Shown here: in pieces, positions 29,854 through 41,100 of the stretch
Layout of the letters: each line of letters opens with the position of its first letter
How positions within the stretch are numbered: position 1 is the stretch's first letter
Assembly (NCBI GenBank): GCA_949752735.1
Contig: OX457036.1
Span: forward strand, 10,124,411 to 10,188,410
Length of the DNA: 64,000 nt
Direction: 5' to 3'
From: Lumbricus terrestris
Lineage: Eukaryota; Annelida; Clitellata; Crassiclitellata; Lumbricidae
Made by a program: the position numbers and the translations under genes
Notes under the pieces: generated by a model
Told to the model about the DNA's origin: nothing
Database searches by the model: none
The model's input: only the letters and a program-made list of their open reading frames with translations

Positions 29854-31584
29854 TAGAGAAAATGAGACATGTTTTGCATCATTTTTACATGTATTTATAT
29901 TTTGATTTTACCTATGCTTCATCTTTTTTTAATTTTTTTTATTTAAAGCAAACCTGCCATGCCATTTTAAGTTTTACCAACTTTGCTTGTCTATGATAAT
30001 AAGCTAAATGTTATACATGCTACACATTTAATTGCAACAAGTGAGGTTTTAAATTTGTACAAGGAATAAAAATGTTTTGGTTTTGGCATTCATGTCACGT
30101 ATTGATATGGAATGCAGAATATTAGTTTTAAAAATGTATTGTATTTTATATGACCATTTATAAAGTGCTTCTCCCAGCAAGTCTTTCAGAAGCACCGCAG
30201 TGCAAGAGGCAGGCAGAGTGTGGTCATGACATTGGAAACAAAGAGGTCAAGGCAATGAAAAATAAATGAAATAGGTAACACATTTGTGCATTGGAAATTT
30301 GTGCTATGTAATGTGTTTTGTCTTCTTGAAGGGCAGTAAATAAATTGCCTGAAATAATGTAATTTGTTATCATCATGGTTTCAATATATGAAATTCATCA
30401 CTCTGTGATGATGCATTGTTTGCCTTTTGACCTATAAATTTCTTTTGGAAAGGGTATACATCTGATTTCTGCAACTTTAGGCAGCTTGTTTTGTAATGCT
30501 GCTCTAAGAACACCGAAACCCGTTAGTTTGTAACTGGTCGTGTTGGAAGAGTGGATTTCCAAATACTGGAATACAAAATTCACGTTCCAGGTTTTGCTGG
30601 GCCGAGCTTGCTTTCTAAAGTAGATACCAGTTGCATGCATCTGGCTTCGAAATTGGAAATCTTGAAACTCTGGAAGGGTTTGAATCCATGGTCTTATGGC
30701 CAGCATGCCAACTATTGTAGGCTGCATGCATTATGTCAATTGACTCATTCTGGGTACATTCAGCAGAGGTAATCCCAACATGCACCGATTTGAGGTTGGA
30801 AGTGAGCATCAGATTAGGGTTGCCTGCCAAGTTCGGAAAGTGAACTCATCAACCAGAATGATATAAAACAGAAGTTGCAAAGACCATCCTAAAATCCGGA
30901 CACTTGGCAAATAAAAAGTGAAGACGTTAGAAAGTGATAGCCACACGAGTGAGAAATTCGAAAGAAAAAAACAATTGCATGTGATAAAAACCAAAACCGG
31001 TCACCAAATGACAAATTTCTTCTACTACACTTGAACACATAGCAAATAGGTGAATGGTATTTGATGCAACAAACTTCAATTAAACAGCTGAATAACTGCA
31101 TCACTCATATCATGTCTAGGTACTCCGCTCTATTACTAATTCAGTCCAGGATAGTGGGATTGCATGGACTTTAAAAGTACCAAGTGTGCTAAATCACATT
31201 AACTACAAACTTCAACACCAAACATAAGCTACCAATATTTTCTGCATTTATCGAGCACTGCCTCTAGATATCATATGACTACACATCAATTGCTGGCAAT
31301 GAACAACTCTAAGTGATGGAGGTGTTAGACATTTCTATGCTGCCTTACCAAGTCGAGTTATCCAACAAGTCAGCTAATAAGATCCTCAACATGCAGCTGT
31401 ATACAGTTCCATGCATTCAAAACGTTATTCATGCCAACAGTTTTTCTTGTATCGAACTAAATCTCCATTAGGCATCTGAATCACACAAAATATCTACAAA
31501 AGCAGAGTTTTAATTCAAAACTGAAAATAGTAGCCATGCATAAAACAATATACACACATCTTTAACAGAAAGCAATACAGCTTT
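29854..31584. other. Intergenic region between DPCD and XRCC2 (tail to tail)
   Basis: No conserved exon was recognised. A LINE-tail-like motif (TTATAAAGTGCTTCTCCCAG) lies near 30160-30215. The ORFs at 30398-31104 show no recognisable domain and overlap one another on both strands. Confidence 0.5.
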
Positions 31585-34500
31585 TTACACTGGATGCATA
31601 TTCTGTTGGATTGCTAAGGAGCTTAGAAACCTCACTCCACTTTCATCAATGGTGAAATGTTTGTGATCTTTTCCACCAACACTCGCACAAAACGCTTGCA
31701 AACTTCCCAAATCAACGTCTGCAAACAAATCTTTGGAAAAAACGACTCTGGACGAGACTAGCTTCTGCCACGCCTTGCACAGATATTCCTTATGTTCATC
31801 TTTGTGGTCAGCATGATCCGCACCTTCTTTCTTGTGCGGTCGCTGATAAACCGCAGACGATTTAGTTGCGAAAACAACGAGACTGTACGTTTCAGCAAGT
31901 TTCTGGATAATCTCGGCGATAAGACTTAGATGGCTCTCGGTGCCATTAAACTTGTCAAGCCAGAAGAAAGACGAAATGCTGTCAATTGCGAGTAGACACA
32001 TCTCCGACCTGTTGGCAAGAACCGTCTCCAGAGTATGCAACGTTATGAAGAGCTGTGCACTGGAGTTGCAGTGCACTACGTAGAGACGCTTCAGGCACTC
32101 TTTAACACAGCATTCAATGTCCATTTCATTTACCAATTCCCTACTATTTGTTTCAGGGGTCTGACATTTTTCAGTGGTGCTCTGAAATGGTGACACAGTT
32201 GACTGCTGTAACATTGGTGAAACACAGGACTCCGAAGTTTCCGAAATCCTGCGTTTTTTTGAAGCATGATGATCACCATTTTCAGCATTGGAACATGCCA
32301 AACCTGGAACGGTGCTTGTGAGATTTTCCTCGGAGTTTTCCGAATGCTTTCCGGCATTGATGGGTGAAACACTAGCCGACGAAATGCGCACTTCTAGAAT
32401 GGAAATAAGCCGTAGAAGATTGAAGCTGTAGTCGTTGTCGATTAGAATGACACTAACGCCCAGTCCTCCGATAATAGCACCATTCAGTGACGGTGGCAAG
32501 ATGGCATTTGCAATGAGGTGAATAAGATACTGGGTTTTTCCACTTCCTTCCTCTCCGTACAGTTCAATCACGGCCCTTGGTTCAACTCCGCTCGGAAAGA
32601 GCTCTGGCTCCAGTAATGCAAGTGAAGGTTTTTGACACAGTCGAGCGAGCAGCTGAAAATAAAGGTCATAGATTATATTTGATATTACTCTCCTTCTAAA
32701 GTTCAGAAGTACAAATGACCCTATAATAGGACAGAACACTGATGGTGCTAAGCAACTGTGATTGAAGGAATTGCTCAAGGTCCCTACACTGTAATCAACA
32801 AACTCAATGGAATCTAAAAACCTCCACGTTACATGTTAAAAGCACATTTGAACCTTAACATAATACTTATGAGTGCAAGTGGTTCCGAAGACTGTTCGGC
32901 ATACCTGGGAACGGCGGTCCCAAATTATAAAATTCCATAAATCGATAGTGCGGAGTATTGGATGGGTAAAAAGTGTGTGTTTTTCATCCAGCCTCCATTT
33001 CTTAAGCGTTTCTTCATCAATCCAGCTTCTACTTCAGATCTAAAAATACCTTCATTCAGTTTCTATTTCTCACCCGTTATTTTCGTCAATCCAGCTTCTA
33101 TTTCAGATATATACAATGCCCTTATCCAGCTTCCATTATTTAAGCGTTTTTCATCAATCCAGCTTCTACTTCAGATCTAAAAATACTTTCATCCAGCTTT
33201 TATTTCTCATGCGCTATTTTCGTCAATCCAACTTCTATTTCACCTGTAAAAGAGCCATCATCCAGATTTCATTTCTCTTACATTTTTTCATCAATCCAAC
33301 CTCCATTTCACCTGTAAAAACTTTCATCCAGCTTCCATTTCTCAAGCGCTGGATCAGTTGTCTGTAGACCAGTTGTCGTAGACGAATTGTCCGGGGACCA
33401 CTTGTCGTTAGACGAGTTGTCGGTAGACGAGTTGTCATGACACCATCCTATCATCATCATCAACATCCTTAGGCTCAGTGCCCGTAGGAGTCCGACGCCA
33501 CCCTCTGTCTGAGTCTGTCTCGCGTCATGTTGCCCAGCTTCAACCGGTCCGGTCAGCAGGTCTGCTCCATACCATTAACATCTTGGAGCAGCTAGACCAC
33601 CTTGTCTGAATGAAGAGAATATTGGGGGAGAGAGGCATGAAGGACAACCTGGGTCAAAGCCCGTATGTGTCCCATGCTCTCTCCTCCGACTCTCTCCACG
33701 GGTCTGTCCTGACCGGCCTGTGCATGTCTGCTCCACATCATGACACCTTGAGGCATCTGGGTTGCTATGTCACTTGTGTCGTGGTTTTTGCGGATTACAA
33801 TCGTCTTGGTCTTTTGCTGCCAGCGTATCGCCACCCATCTGGCAAACCTTCCTCATTTTGTCCGGGCTTAGGACCAGCACAGGGACGTTGGTTCCATGTG
33901 GCAGAGGATGGATGCAGTTTAACGTCATGCCCAGGACCATCCTATACACCGCGCTAATATGACACGTCAGGTTGATTTATTTCCCAACGGAATGCCGTCA
34001 AAACAACGTAAACAATGACGTAAAAAGCCCGAGAAGCTCGTAAGTAAGTGAGTAAGTAAAGACTGAAGAAAATAAGTGAATAAATGCAGCCTTAACTGTA
34101 GTTGACTCTTCCTCTGACGAAAATACATGTTTCAGAATTTGGGACCGCCGTTCCCAGGTATGCCGACTGTTCATCTGTGTTTGACCCACTGTCCGTTATT
34201 CACAGTAGTTTTTTCAACCAAAATGACCCAGCATTACGGATTTTGAAATAAAAAAACAGACTGGATCATATGATCAACTTCGTATAGCAAAGGCGGACTC
34301 GCCGTACTAACCTTTTGGTAAACGTGTATTTTAGTATCTTAAATTATTTTCACGCTTAAAATGAGTCAAAAATCGCCGCAGATCATTCCAAACAGCGTAC
34401 ATTTGACCAACTCATGGAACAGCATACTTAAAATATTTTGAGAACAAGAATATTGACAGAAAATATGTTTTAAAAATGTCACATTTCGCATGCGAAATCG

Positions 34501-36112
34501 CTGTTCGAATCGCCATTGAACCACAACATTGCCCGGAAGTTGGGATACACACACAAACCATCGACGTATATTGGTCCATGGGACTATAAATAACGTGTAC
34601 GTCAAGACTTCGGTCCCAAGTTCAAAATGAGAAATGGAAGCTGGATGAAGGTATTTCTAGACAGTGCTTAAAGTGTGGAAAACTAAGTGCCTGGACGCCC
34701 CTTATCTTTCCAAAAGAAGTGCCTGGACGCCCCTTACCTTTCCAGTCATTGCTGGCCAATAAGTGGCAGGACGGCAGTCAGATTTTAAAATAAGTGCATG
34801 GACGCCGTCCATGACCGTCCAGCCACACTTTAAGCCCTGTTTCTAGATCTGAAATAGAAGCCGAATTGATGAAAAAGCGCTTAAATAATGAAAGCTGGAT
34901 GATTGTATTTTTTTATCTGAAATAGAAGCTGGATTGAAGAAAATAACGGGCGAGAAACAGAAGCTGGGTTTAAAAAAATATTCTACCTTAAATTGGAGCT
35001 GGATTGATGAAAAATAATCATTATTGAAACAGAAGTTGGATTCATAAAACAGCTGATGCAATCGAAAAAGCTGGATTTGTACTTACTTACTTATTTATTT
35101 TTGCCTGCTGTCGTATTGCACACTTGCCGCACGCAACTTCCGGAAAGGGTCAGAATTGAATAACAACTTCGATCGGCTGTTTGTTGTGACAAAATATTAC
35201 AATTTTTAATCGATGGTAATTGGGTAGTTTAGCGTCCCAAATTATTCAGGTTATTGCTGAGACTTGGAATTTCTCGTTAATCCAGCTTCTATTTTGTCAA
35301 AACTGGAACCTTCATCCAGCTTCCATTTCTTTATCGTTCTTTTCATAAATCCAGCTTCTATTTTTTAGATCTATAAAAACATTCATCCAGCTTCCACTTC
35401 TTTATCGTGCTATTAGTAAATCCAGTTTCTATTTCAGATCGATGAAAACTTGTATCCAGCTTCTATTTCAACTACTATTACAGAACCTTGATCCAGCTTC
35501 CATCTTTGAAGCGTTCTTTTCATCATTTTAGCCATAATAAATCCTCATCCAGTTTCCATTTCTACGCGATAGTTACCCCGTTTGGGAGTTCCTTGAGGTT
35601 TTCAAGCACACATTTTATGATTTCCTCAATTAAATATGTGCTATTGTGTATGTCTTTCAGTTATTATTGCAAAGAAATGGTCAAAATAATTTGGGACGCT
35701 AAACTACCCAATTACCTTAATCGATTTCCTTCTTTTTAACAAATTCTAAGTATAATAATACACCAGTTAAGCAATAGCACTTTTTCAGAAATATTTTAAG
35801 CCGCTTTTTGTGCCATTATAAGCGTGAAAATAATTTAAGATACTAAAATACACGTTTACCCTCGTACCATCATCCGAGTTTAAAAATCAACCATCGATTC
35901 CCATGTTTTCGTTAAGTTTTAGTGACTACACTGCCAATTCAATTAAAAAATCCAGCTGATTGCAAGACTGAGATTGTCATCAAGTCGTAGACAACTATGA
36001 GGCACGAATAGAGTATTTTTTTAAATTCCAACAAATAAACATCTGCATTGCAATGACCTCAACTAAACCCAATTCTTACTTCTGATCCGCTTTCACCCTT
36101 TGACTTAGACAT
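31585..36112 (-). CDS. XRCC2: XRCC2, RAD51 paralogue
   Basis: DNA repair protein of the BCDX2 RAD51-paralogue complex, acting in homologous recombination (family knowledge). Exon 1 is 36080-36112 (MSKSKGESGSE, like the human exon-1 ending ESGTE). Exon 2 is 31585-32652 and begins LLARL after TTTTCAG, phase 0. Total 366 residues against 280 in human. Walker A is GEEGSGKT at residues 44-51; a hydrophobic Walker B strand (MCLLAIDSIS) is near 229-238. Other matches: VILIDNDYSFNLLRLISILE, YVVHCNSS and YLCKAWQKLVSSRVVFSK. The extra length is an insertion of about 80 residues (roughly 102-190), Ser/Thr-rich with the NLS-like SKKRRISE, placed between the second strand and the CLKRLYVVHC block. The 3.4 kb intron is crowded with transposons. 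An open frame beginning at 32778 reads through the acceptor and is not the real start. Confidence 0.95.
32990..33350 (+). repeat. ATCCAGCTTC(C/T)ATTTC minisatellite, array 1
   Basis: Alternating half-units CATCCAGCTTCCATTTCT and AATCCAGCTTCTATTTCA, spaced by short linkers (TTAAGCGTTT, GATCTAAAAA). Similar arrays lie at 34630-35075 (inverted) and 35283-35565. Confidence 0.85.
33360..33440 (+). repeat. Short GTAGACGAGTTGTC tandem array
   Basis: About five imperfect copies of a 13-16-bp unit (GTAGACCAGTTGTC, GTAGACGAATTGTC, GGGGACCACTTGTC, TTAGACGAGTTGTC, GTAGACGAGTTGTC). Confidence 0.8.
33446..33945 (-). repeat. 500-bp dispersed repeat with GAT-type tail, copy 2
   Basis: Near-identical to 14701-15205 apart from small indels. 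It ends, on the minus strand, in GATGATGATGAT. It is inserted inside element 1 in the XRCC2 intron. Confidence 0.75.
34630..35075 (-). repeat. ATCCAGCTTC(C/T)ATTTC minisatellite, array 2 (inverted)
   Basis: GAAATAGAAGCTGGATT-type units, the reverse of array 1, split by insertion of MITE copy D at 34662-34839. Confidence 0.8.
34662..34839 (+). mobile_element. hAT-like MITE (CAGGGCTTAAAG family), copy D
   Basis: 178 bp, ends CAGTGCTTAAAGTGTGG and CCACACTTTAAGCCCTG, with an exact 8-bp duplication TTTCTAGA (34654-34661 and 34840-34847). It landed inside minisatellite array 2, so it is younger than that array. Confidence 0.92.
35215..35716. mobile_element. Inverted-repeat element 2 (GGTAATTGGGTAGTTTAGCG ends, 9-bp TSD)
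   Basis: Terminal inverted repeats of about 33 bp begin GGTAATTGGGTAGTTTAGCG and end GTCCCAAATTATT. The flanks show an exact 9-bp duplication TTAATCGAT (35206-35214 and 35717-35725). The 502-bp interior carries minisatellite array 3 (35283-35565). The inner end of its inverted repeat (GTCCCAAATTAT) is shared with element 1. Confidence 0.9.
35283..35565 (+). repeat. ATCCAGCTTC(C/T)ATTTC minisatellite, array 3
   Basis: Units TAATCCAGCTTCTATTT and CATCCAGCTTCCATTTCT with linkers such as TTTATCGTTCTTTTCA. Confidence 0.8.
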
Positions 36113-36239
36113 TAATTTTTCTTTTATATTTCTGTTAATTCAACAAAAAACAAATTTCCCACGAAAAGAAATGCGATATATATCAATGATGCGATTGACA
36201 TCAATATTTAGAGCTAAAGTTCGCAGACGTTATATAGCG

Positions 36240-36497
36240 CATTTCTTCATTATTTAATTATTTAATAATAATAATAATAATATCTTTTCTTTAATTAAAG
36301 GCCTGCAAGACGCACTGCGCTTTACATTTACAGGTTATGCAGTAATCTTAATTAAACTTAACTACCAACTGAACAGACAGCTTTGTAATTACACGGCGCC
36401 GATGGCAGCCTACAAAGCAAATCCGCCCAACGGGGGCTCGAACTCACTACCTCTCGCACTCTTGGCCAGCGTGTTAACCACTACTCTACCGGGAAAT
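36240..36497 (-). repeat. tRNA-derived SINE, minus strand
   Basis: On the minus strand TAGTGGTTAACACGCTGG (A-box-like) precedes GTTCGAGCCCCCG (B-box). A body and AT-rich tail follow towards 36240. It resembles the SINE at 1895-2110 in its promoter boxes. It lies upstream of XRCC2. Confidence 0.65.
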
Positions 36498-37035
36498 GCA
36501 CGTTCCTACAAAAATGAAACTCCAAGAGTTATTTTGATATAAACTTCTTAAGTCTATTTAAGCAGCAATTTTAAGTACAATATATAATTTAGTAATATCT
36601 ATTGTCCTTAGGCCTACTTCTGATTAGATTTTAATTGCGTTATGTTGATCACCATGAACTTATATGCTTAGTTATGTATGTTTACAATTTCAATTTGTAA
36701 AATATTGTAACTGTTCTCAGTTTCTTATTAAACCAAATTACTGTTGTAGTTTAGCGTCACTTATAATTAATTTTGGCCTACAAATAAAGTTGTGTTGTTT
36801 GCTGATTAAGATAAAATTGCATAAACAAGGTTTCTAAGTTTAAAATGCAGTTGAAAATGTAACAAAGTCAAATTATTTTCGTTTCCGTTTTTTTATAGGC
36901 CTATTTCGTTTCGAATAAAACGACGTTTTCCCCCGTTTTCATCGTTTTTTACATCTATGTGCCAGAGTGTTTAATACCATATTAGCCAAATCCTTTCCAT
37001 TATCCTAAACACCCCCATGTCTCATGCAATACAAA

Positions 37036-37203
37036 AGTGCTTAAAGTGTGGAAAAATAGGCTAATTGCCTGGACGACCCTTACCTTTCCAATGGAAGTGC
37101 CTGGACGCCCCTTACCTTTCCAGACTGCGCTGACCAATAAGTGGCAGGACAGCATAAGTACATGGATGCCGTCCATGACCGTCCAGGCACACTTTAAGCC
37201 CTG
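37036..37203 (+). mobile_element. hAT-like MITE (CAGGGCTTAAAG family), copy E
   Basis: Ends (C)AGTGCTTAAAGTGTGG and CACACTTTAAGCCCTG, with an exact 8-bp duplication AATACAAA (37028-37035 and 37204-37211). The first C of the left end is missing. Confidence 0.9.
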
Positions 37204-37284
37204 AATACAAAATGGATAGACCTGTTCAGAATCATTCTGTTGATGTCAACGGCCTCTGTTGCCACAAGATGTTGTTAAATTAAT

Positions 37285-37816
37285 CAGTGTTTAATCAAGA
37301 CATCTCTGAAGGGTGGGGGGGGAGAGAAGTCCTTCCCAGCAATGAGAATCCCCCACCAGAAAAAGCGAGAAGTGTTGCACACACACGTCATTGTCTTTCT
37401 TTGCCCCTTTTCTGCAAGCGTTTGAAAACCATTCTCTTTGATTGTGGTTTGGTGTCAGGTCGGGAGCGCCTCTAAGTTCTCTTCAATGGGCGCTATATAA
37501 ATGTACGATTACAATTACATGTATATATGCAGCATCCCCACAAAAAGTATATATGCAACAATTGCAACATCCCCCCTCAGAAAATTTTCCTCTTAGTTAC
37601 CCCCAGAAAATTTTCCAGTCAGTTCAAGAATCAGACTGCAAAGCATTGAAGTACTAAAAAAGGTCATAACCTTTTTTGGGAAGTAGGCCTAACGATGTCT
37701 GGTTCTGGCTGAGCAATTACTGTCCGCTAAAAAATGCCTTTTTCCCGCCCGCCCCTCCCCCCATCAGACACCTAATTTCCCTGCTCCCCAAAGCAGGGTC
37801 CCCAGATTAAACACTG
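37285..37816. mobile_element. CAGTGTTTAATC-ended element, second copy
   Basis: CAGTGTTTAATC at 37285 is mirrored by GATTAAACACTG ending at 37816. G-rich and C-rich blocks sit just inside each end, as at 12780-13548. Flanks GTTGTTAAATTAAT and GTTGTTAATTAA look like a target duplication blurred by indels. A LINE tail (37380-37518) lies inside. Confidence 0.7.
37380..37518 (+). mobile_element. CR1-like LINE 3' end
   Basis: A frame reading FCKRLKTILFDCGLVSGRER ends in the usual RLKT.LF motif of CR1 reverse transcriptases, followed by the GGGCGCTATATAAATG tail. Confidence 0.65.
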
Positions 37817-37950
37817 GTTGTTAATTAAACCCAAGATCCACACGAATCAGGATAGGATTTGTGGAAACAGCATTTTCAGTTCTGAGCAAAAGAACTGCAA
37901 ATAAATATCAATGAATGGTTCAGTTTTGGCGAGTCAACACAACAGCATGT

Positions 37951-37956
37951 TTTATT
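37951..37956 (-). promoter_or_regulatory. Candidate polyadenylation signal of the caspase gene
   Basis: AATAAA on the minus strand, about 145 bp beyond the stop codon. Confidence 0.5.
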
Positions 37957-38100
37957 TTGTGCCCAACATAATATGCAGGTAGTAATCACATCAATTTTTT
38001 TAGAGATTTCTTCATCAACACAGAACACCCAAAAGGGATCAGAGGGACAAATAAGTTTCCAAGAGACAAAATAAGTTGAGAAAAAATTGAACAAGGCCAA

Positions 38101-41100
38101 CTATGGATCTGATAAAGCTGGAGTGGGAGTTATAAAAAAACAAAGTTCAGGAGCAGGGAGTGCCATGACAGAGGATGGACTGAAAACATCCTCAAGTGAG
38201 TGGAAAAGCACATCATAGCTTTCACGGGATCTGCAGTTTAATTTGTCCAACAGAATCAACAATTGCATACACAAAATACACACTGTAAGCTTCATCATTT
38301 AACAATAAGCCAATCCTAATTTTGCACCTTAAAAATCTACCTAAAGTATTCTCAACAAGAATATTACACTAGTACTAGTAAACGCCATAGCTTCTCAAAA
38401 AACCTACTTTCATAAGTTTTTAACAAAATATCAATTTCAAAGGTAAATAACAAACTCGTCAATAAATGCAGTCTTTGAAAATCATAAAAAAATCCGCTTC
38501 CTACTGAAGTCATGTTAAATGCAACGAAACTTGTTGGAAAAAAGTCCCCTCGGCGAATATAAGTGAATCTGAAATCATGCACCCATGTATAGGTTAAATA
38601 ATTTAGGGACCTGCCTTATCAATCCCAATAAGTCTTAATAAGATGACAAGTCTTTAGGTGCTTTATGTCTTAACAAGGATACATCAGAAACCGGTTACAC
38701 CAAACTCCACCACTGTGTCAATCACAGCTTGGAGAGGTAAGGAGATGTTAATCGTTCTGATGGACTTGCTTGAATAAAAAATTTTTAAATCAAATGAATA
38801 TATCGTTACCTGTAATACAAAGCGTCAAACAATAATAATCAACATAGTCAGATAATCATAGACAAAAACAACACATTAACGTGAAAGAACGTTACATATG
38901 AAATGGAAACAATAGGCCTACAAGAAGGGACTACCGTAGTCCCGCTAGACAGTGACCATGTACAGAATTGCCCTATAACAATTAAAGATTTTTCATAATA
39001 CAAGCCTATTTTCTAAGGTTCAACTACATTTTTGGTATATGACCCCAGCCACGAACAGCGTTATATAAATGGAGAATTCTACAAGGTGTTCCTGATGCAT
39101 AAAATTATACATGTTGTCACAATCCATAGCGTCAATGCTCAAAAGCATAATGACCAGCACAATTATACACAGTATCTGTTTTAGTACAATGTCATTTGCT
39201 TATAAGACAATATTTTAAGCCACTAGATATTTGACTGGAAATGAAAACACACTTCTTTGATTACTCAGCACCCAGGTTAGACCTAGAGGTAGACTGCATC
39301 CTTGTATTATTACCTACTGTAAACCATCTCCACGTGAGATAATTCACAGTTGCAGGGCTGTTTTTAAGGCATTTTTAGAACTGCACAACTCCTTCTTTTC
39401 TTTCCCATCCTCTATGGTAAATTTCTTCCAATCGGAGGACAACGACATTTTTTACTAGTTTTAACTGTACAGAAGTGCTTCTACAACGGCACAAATCCAT
39501 TTAGAACTGCACATTTTGTGTACAACTGCACGTTAAAAAAGTCCTGCACAGTTGTGATGTAATGTAATTCAGACAATTTATATAGCATCGTCAGAGGCAA
39601 GCCACTTCTAGGATGCTTTACACGCATAATGTCAAATGTCAGAGTAAATGTTATGAGCTCGTTGACACTTGAGAGAAGCTTCGAGTCCAACTCACTTTAT
39701 TATCAACATTGACAAATATATACACACAAAAATTCATATGCATTCTGATTGGTTGTACTATAATCTTCTATTTATAGCGTTCAATCAGGACACAGTCTGT
39801 TCAATAATAGTCTAACACAATTTATATAAACATAAATAAAATCATGAAACACTTCTACTAAAACAGAAATCAGTAAATACATATATCTACATAATCATTT
39901 GACATAATGATGCATTTAATAGGTACCATTAACTAGTTAAGGGAAATAACAGGTCAGGAGACAATGGAGAGCACCATCAGAAAGGGAAGGTTACAATGGA
40001 TGGGTCATCATCATGTGATCCCCATGGATGAAGCCAGGATAGCAAGACAAGTGATGGACTGGACTCCGGAGGGAAGGCGTGGAAGAGGCAGACCAAGGAA
40101 AAACTGGCTGGAAACCATCAGGGAAGACTTGAAATGCATGGACATGACATGGGACGAGGAGATTCAACTGGCGGAGAACAGAGAAGAATGGAGAAGCTGC
40201 ATTGCCCGATGATGTGCAGAACTGTACGTAAAGGACTGACTGATGATTAACTAAGCATCAGACAGTGGCACCAATAATGGCTCAGCATCAGCCAACCAAT
40301 AGCATTGAACTCTTGTGAATGAAGGAATTGCTCATGGTCTATGGGGTGACTTAAAATGCAATCCAAGGCAAGTGATCCAAACAATCAAACACCGCTGGTT
40401 GACAAAAGCCACATTGCAAGACCCGTGGTCTGCAAGTTAGACACTCCATTCTTCACGTATTGGACCACCTTCCAGAGCACTCCTTCAGTCTAACTCTGAC
40501 GTGGCACTGGTTTCCCTTCCCACAGAGAATCTCATTTAGGATTGCATCTTTGGTGTAGCGGTGCTTACCAGGCTGGGTACCCTCTTATCTGCGTGAGCTT
40601 TGCCTCCCCCTTTCTCGCTGCACAGTGCACTCTGCTGTCCATTGTGAAGTAATGTACCTGGGTACCCTCTTATCCGTGTGAGCTTTGCCTCCCTCTTTTC
40701 CGCCACGCACTGCGTTCTGCTGTCCATTGTGACGTAATCGTTCCTTACATTCACTCTGCAACAATGCAGCGCCATTCTTTCTCTGTGGTTGGTTGGTCCA
40801 AGAACCTGGAACATACTTCCCTCGTCTAAACAACACCTCCCAACCTGTTCTCAGTTTCATCAATTGTTGATGACAACTTGTTTTCTTGGTCTGGGCAGGA
40901 AGCGCTCTGAGTAGAGGCGTTATATAAATTCCGATTGATACCAGGGCGTTGGAAGCAATGATTTCCGGCCCTTTCAGCGATTGAAAAGACCCAGCTCGAT
41001 ACCCTCGCTCCACATAAAAAGATCTGCAAAAGCCGCACCCACTGAACTCTGGTTAGAAATGGCTGGGAGTGGAATTCACCAAGAGAGGCGACAACTTGTT

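Larger units (their letters stand above)
32898..34164. mobile_element. Inverted-repeat element 1 (GGCATACCTGGGAACGG ends, 8-bp TSD)
   Basis: Perfect 29-bp terminal inverted repeats (32898-32926 and 34136-34164) begin GGCATACCTGGGAACGG and end GGTCCCAAATT. The flanks carry an exact 8-bp duplication GACTGTTC (32890-32897 and 34165-34172). The interior holds a minisatellite with ATCCAGCTTCTATTTC motifs (32990-33350), a short GTAGACGAGTTGTC array (33360-33440) and a nested 500-bp repeat (33446-33945). No transposase. GG-initial ends with an 8-bp TSD would fit Merlin- or Mutator-like elements (inference). Confidence 0.88.
34317..35861. mobile_element. Inverted-repeat element 3 (GGTAAACGTGTATTTTAG ends)
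   Basis: About 46 bp starting GGTAAACGTGTATTTTAG at 34317 recur as an inverted copy ending near 35861, with one or two differences. It encloses an inverted ATCCAGCTTC minisatellite, MITE copy D and all of element 2. Target duplication is not clear (CGTACTAAC on the left, CGTACCATC on the right, both offset). Confidence 0.65.

Noticed and set aside
32653..32778. Methionine at 32778 as the XRCC2 start
   Set aside because: The stretch reads through the intron end; the conserved ESG(S/T)E|LLARL junction needs the exon at 36080-36112.
36400..36500. True tRNA gene
   Set aside because: Only A- and B-box-like motifs remain; no acceptor stem or cloverleaf could be formed, and the body is a repeat.
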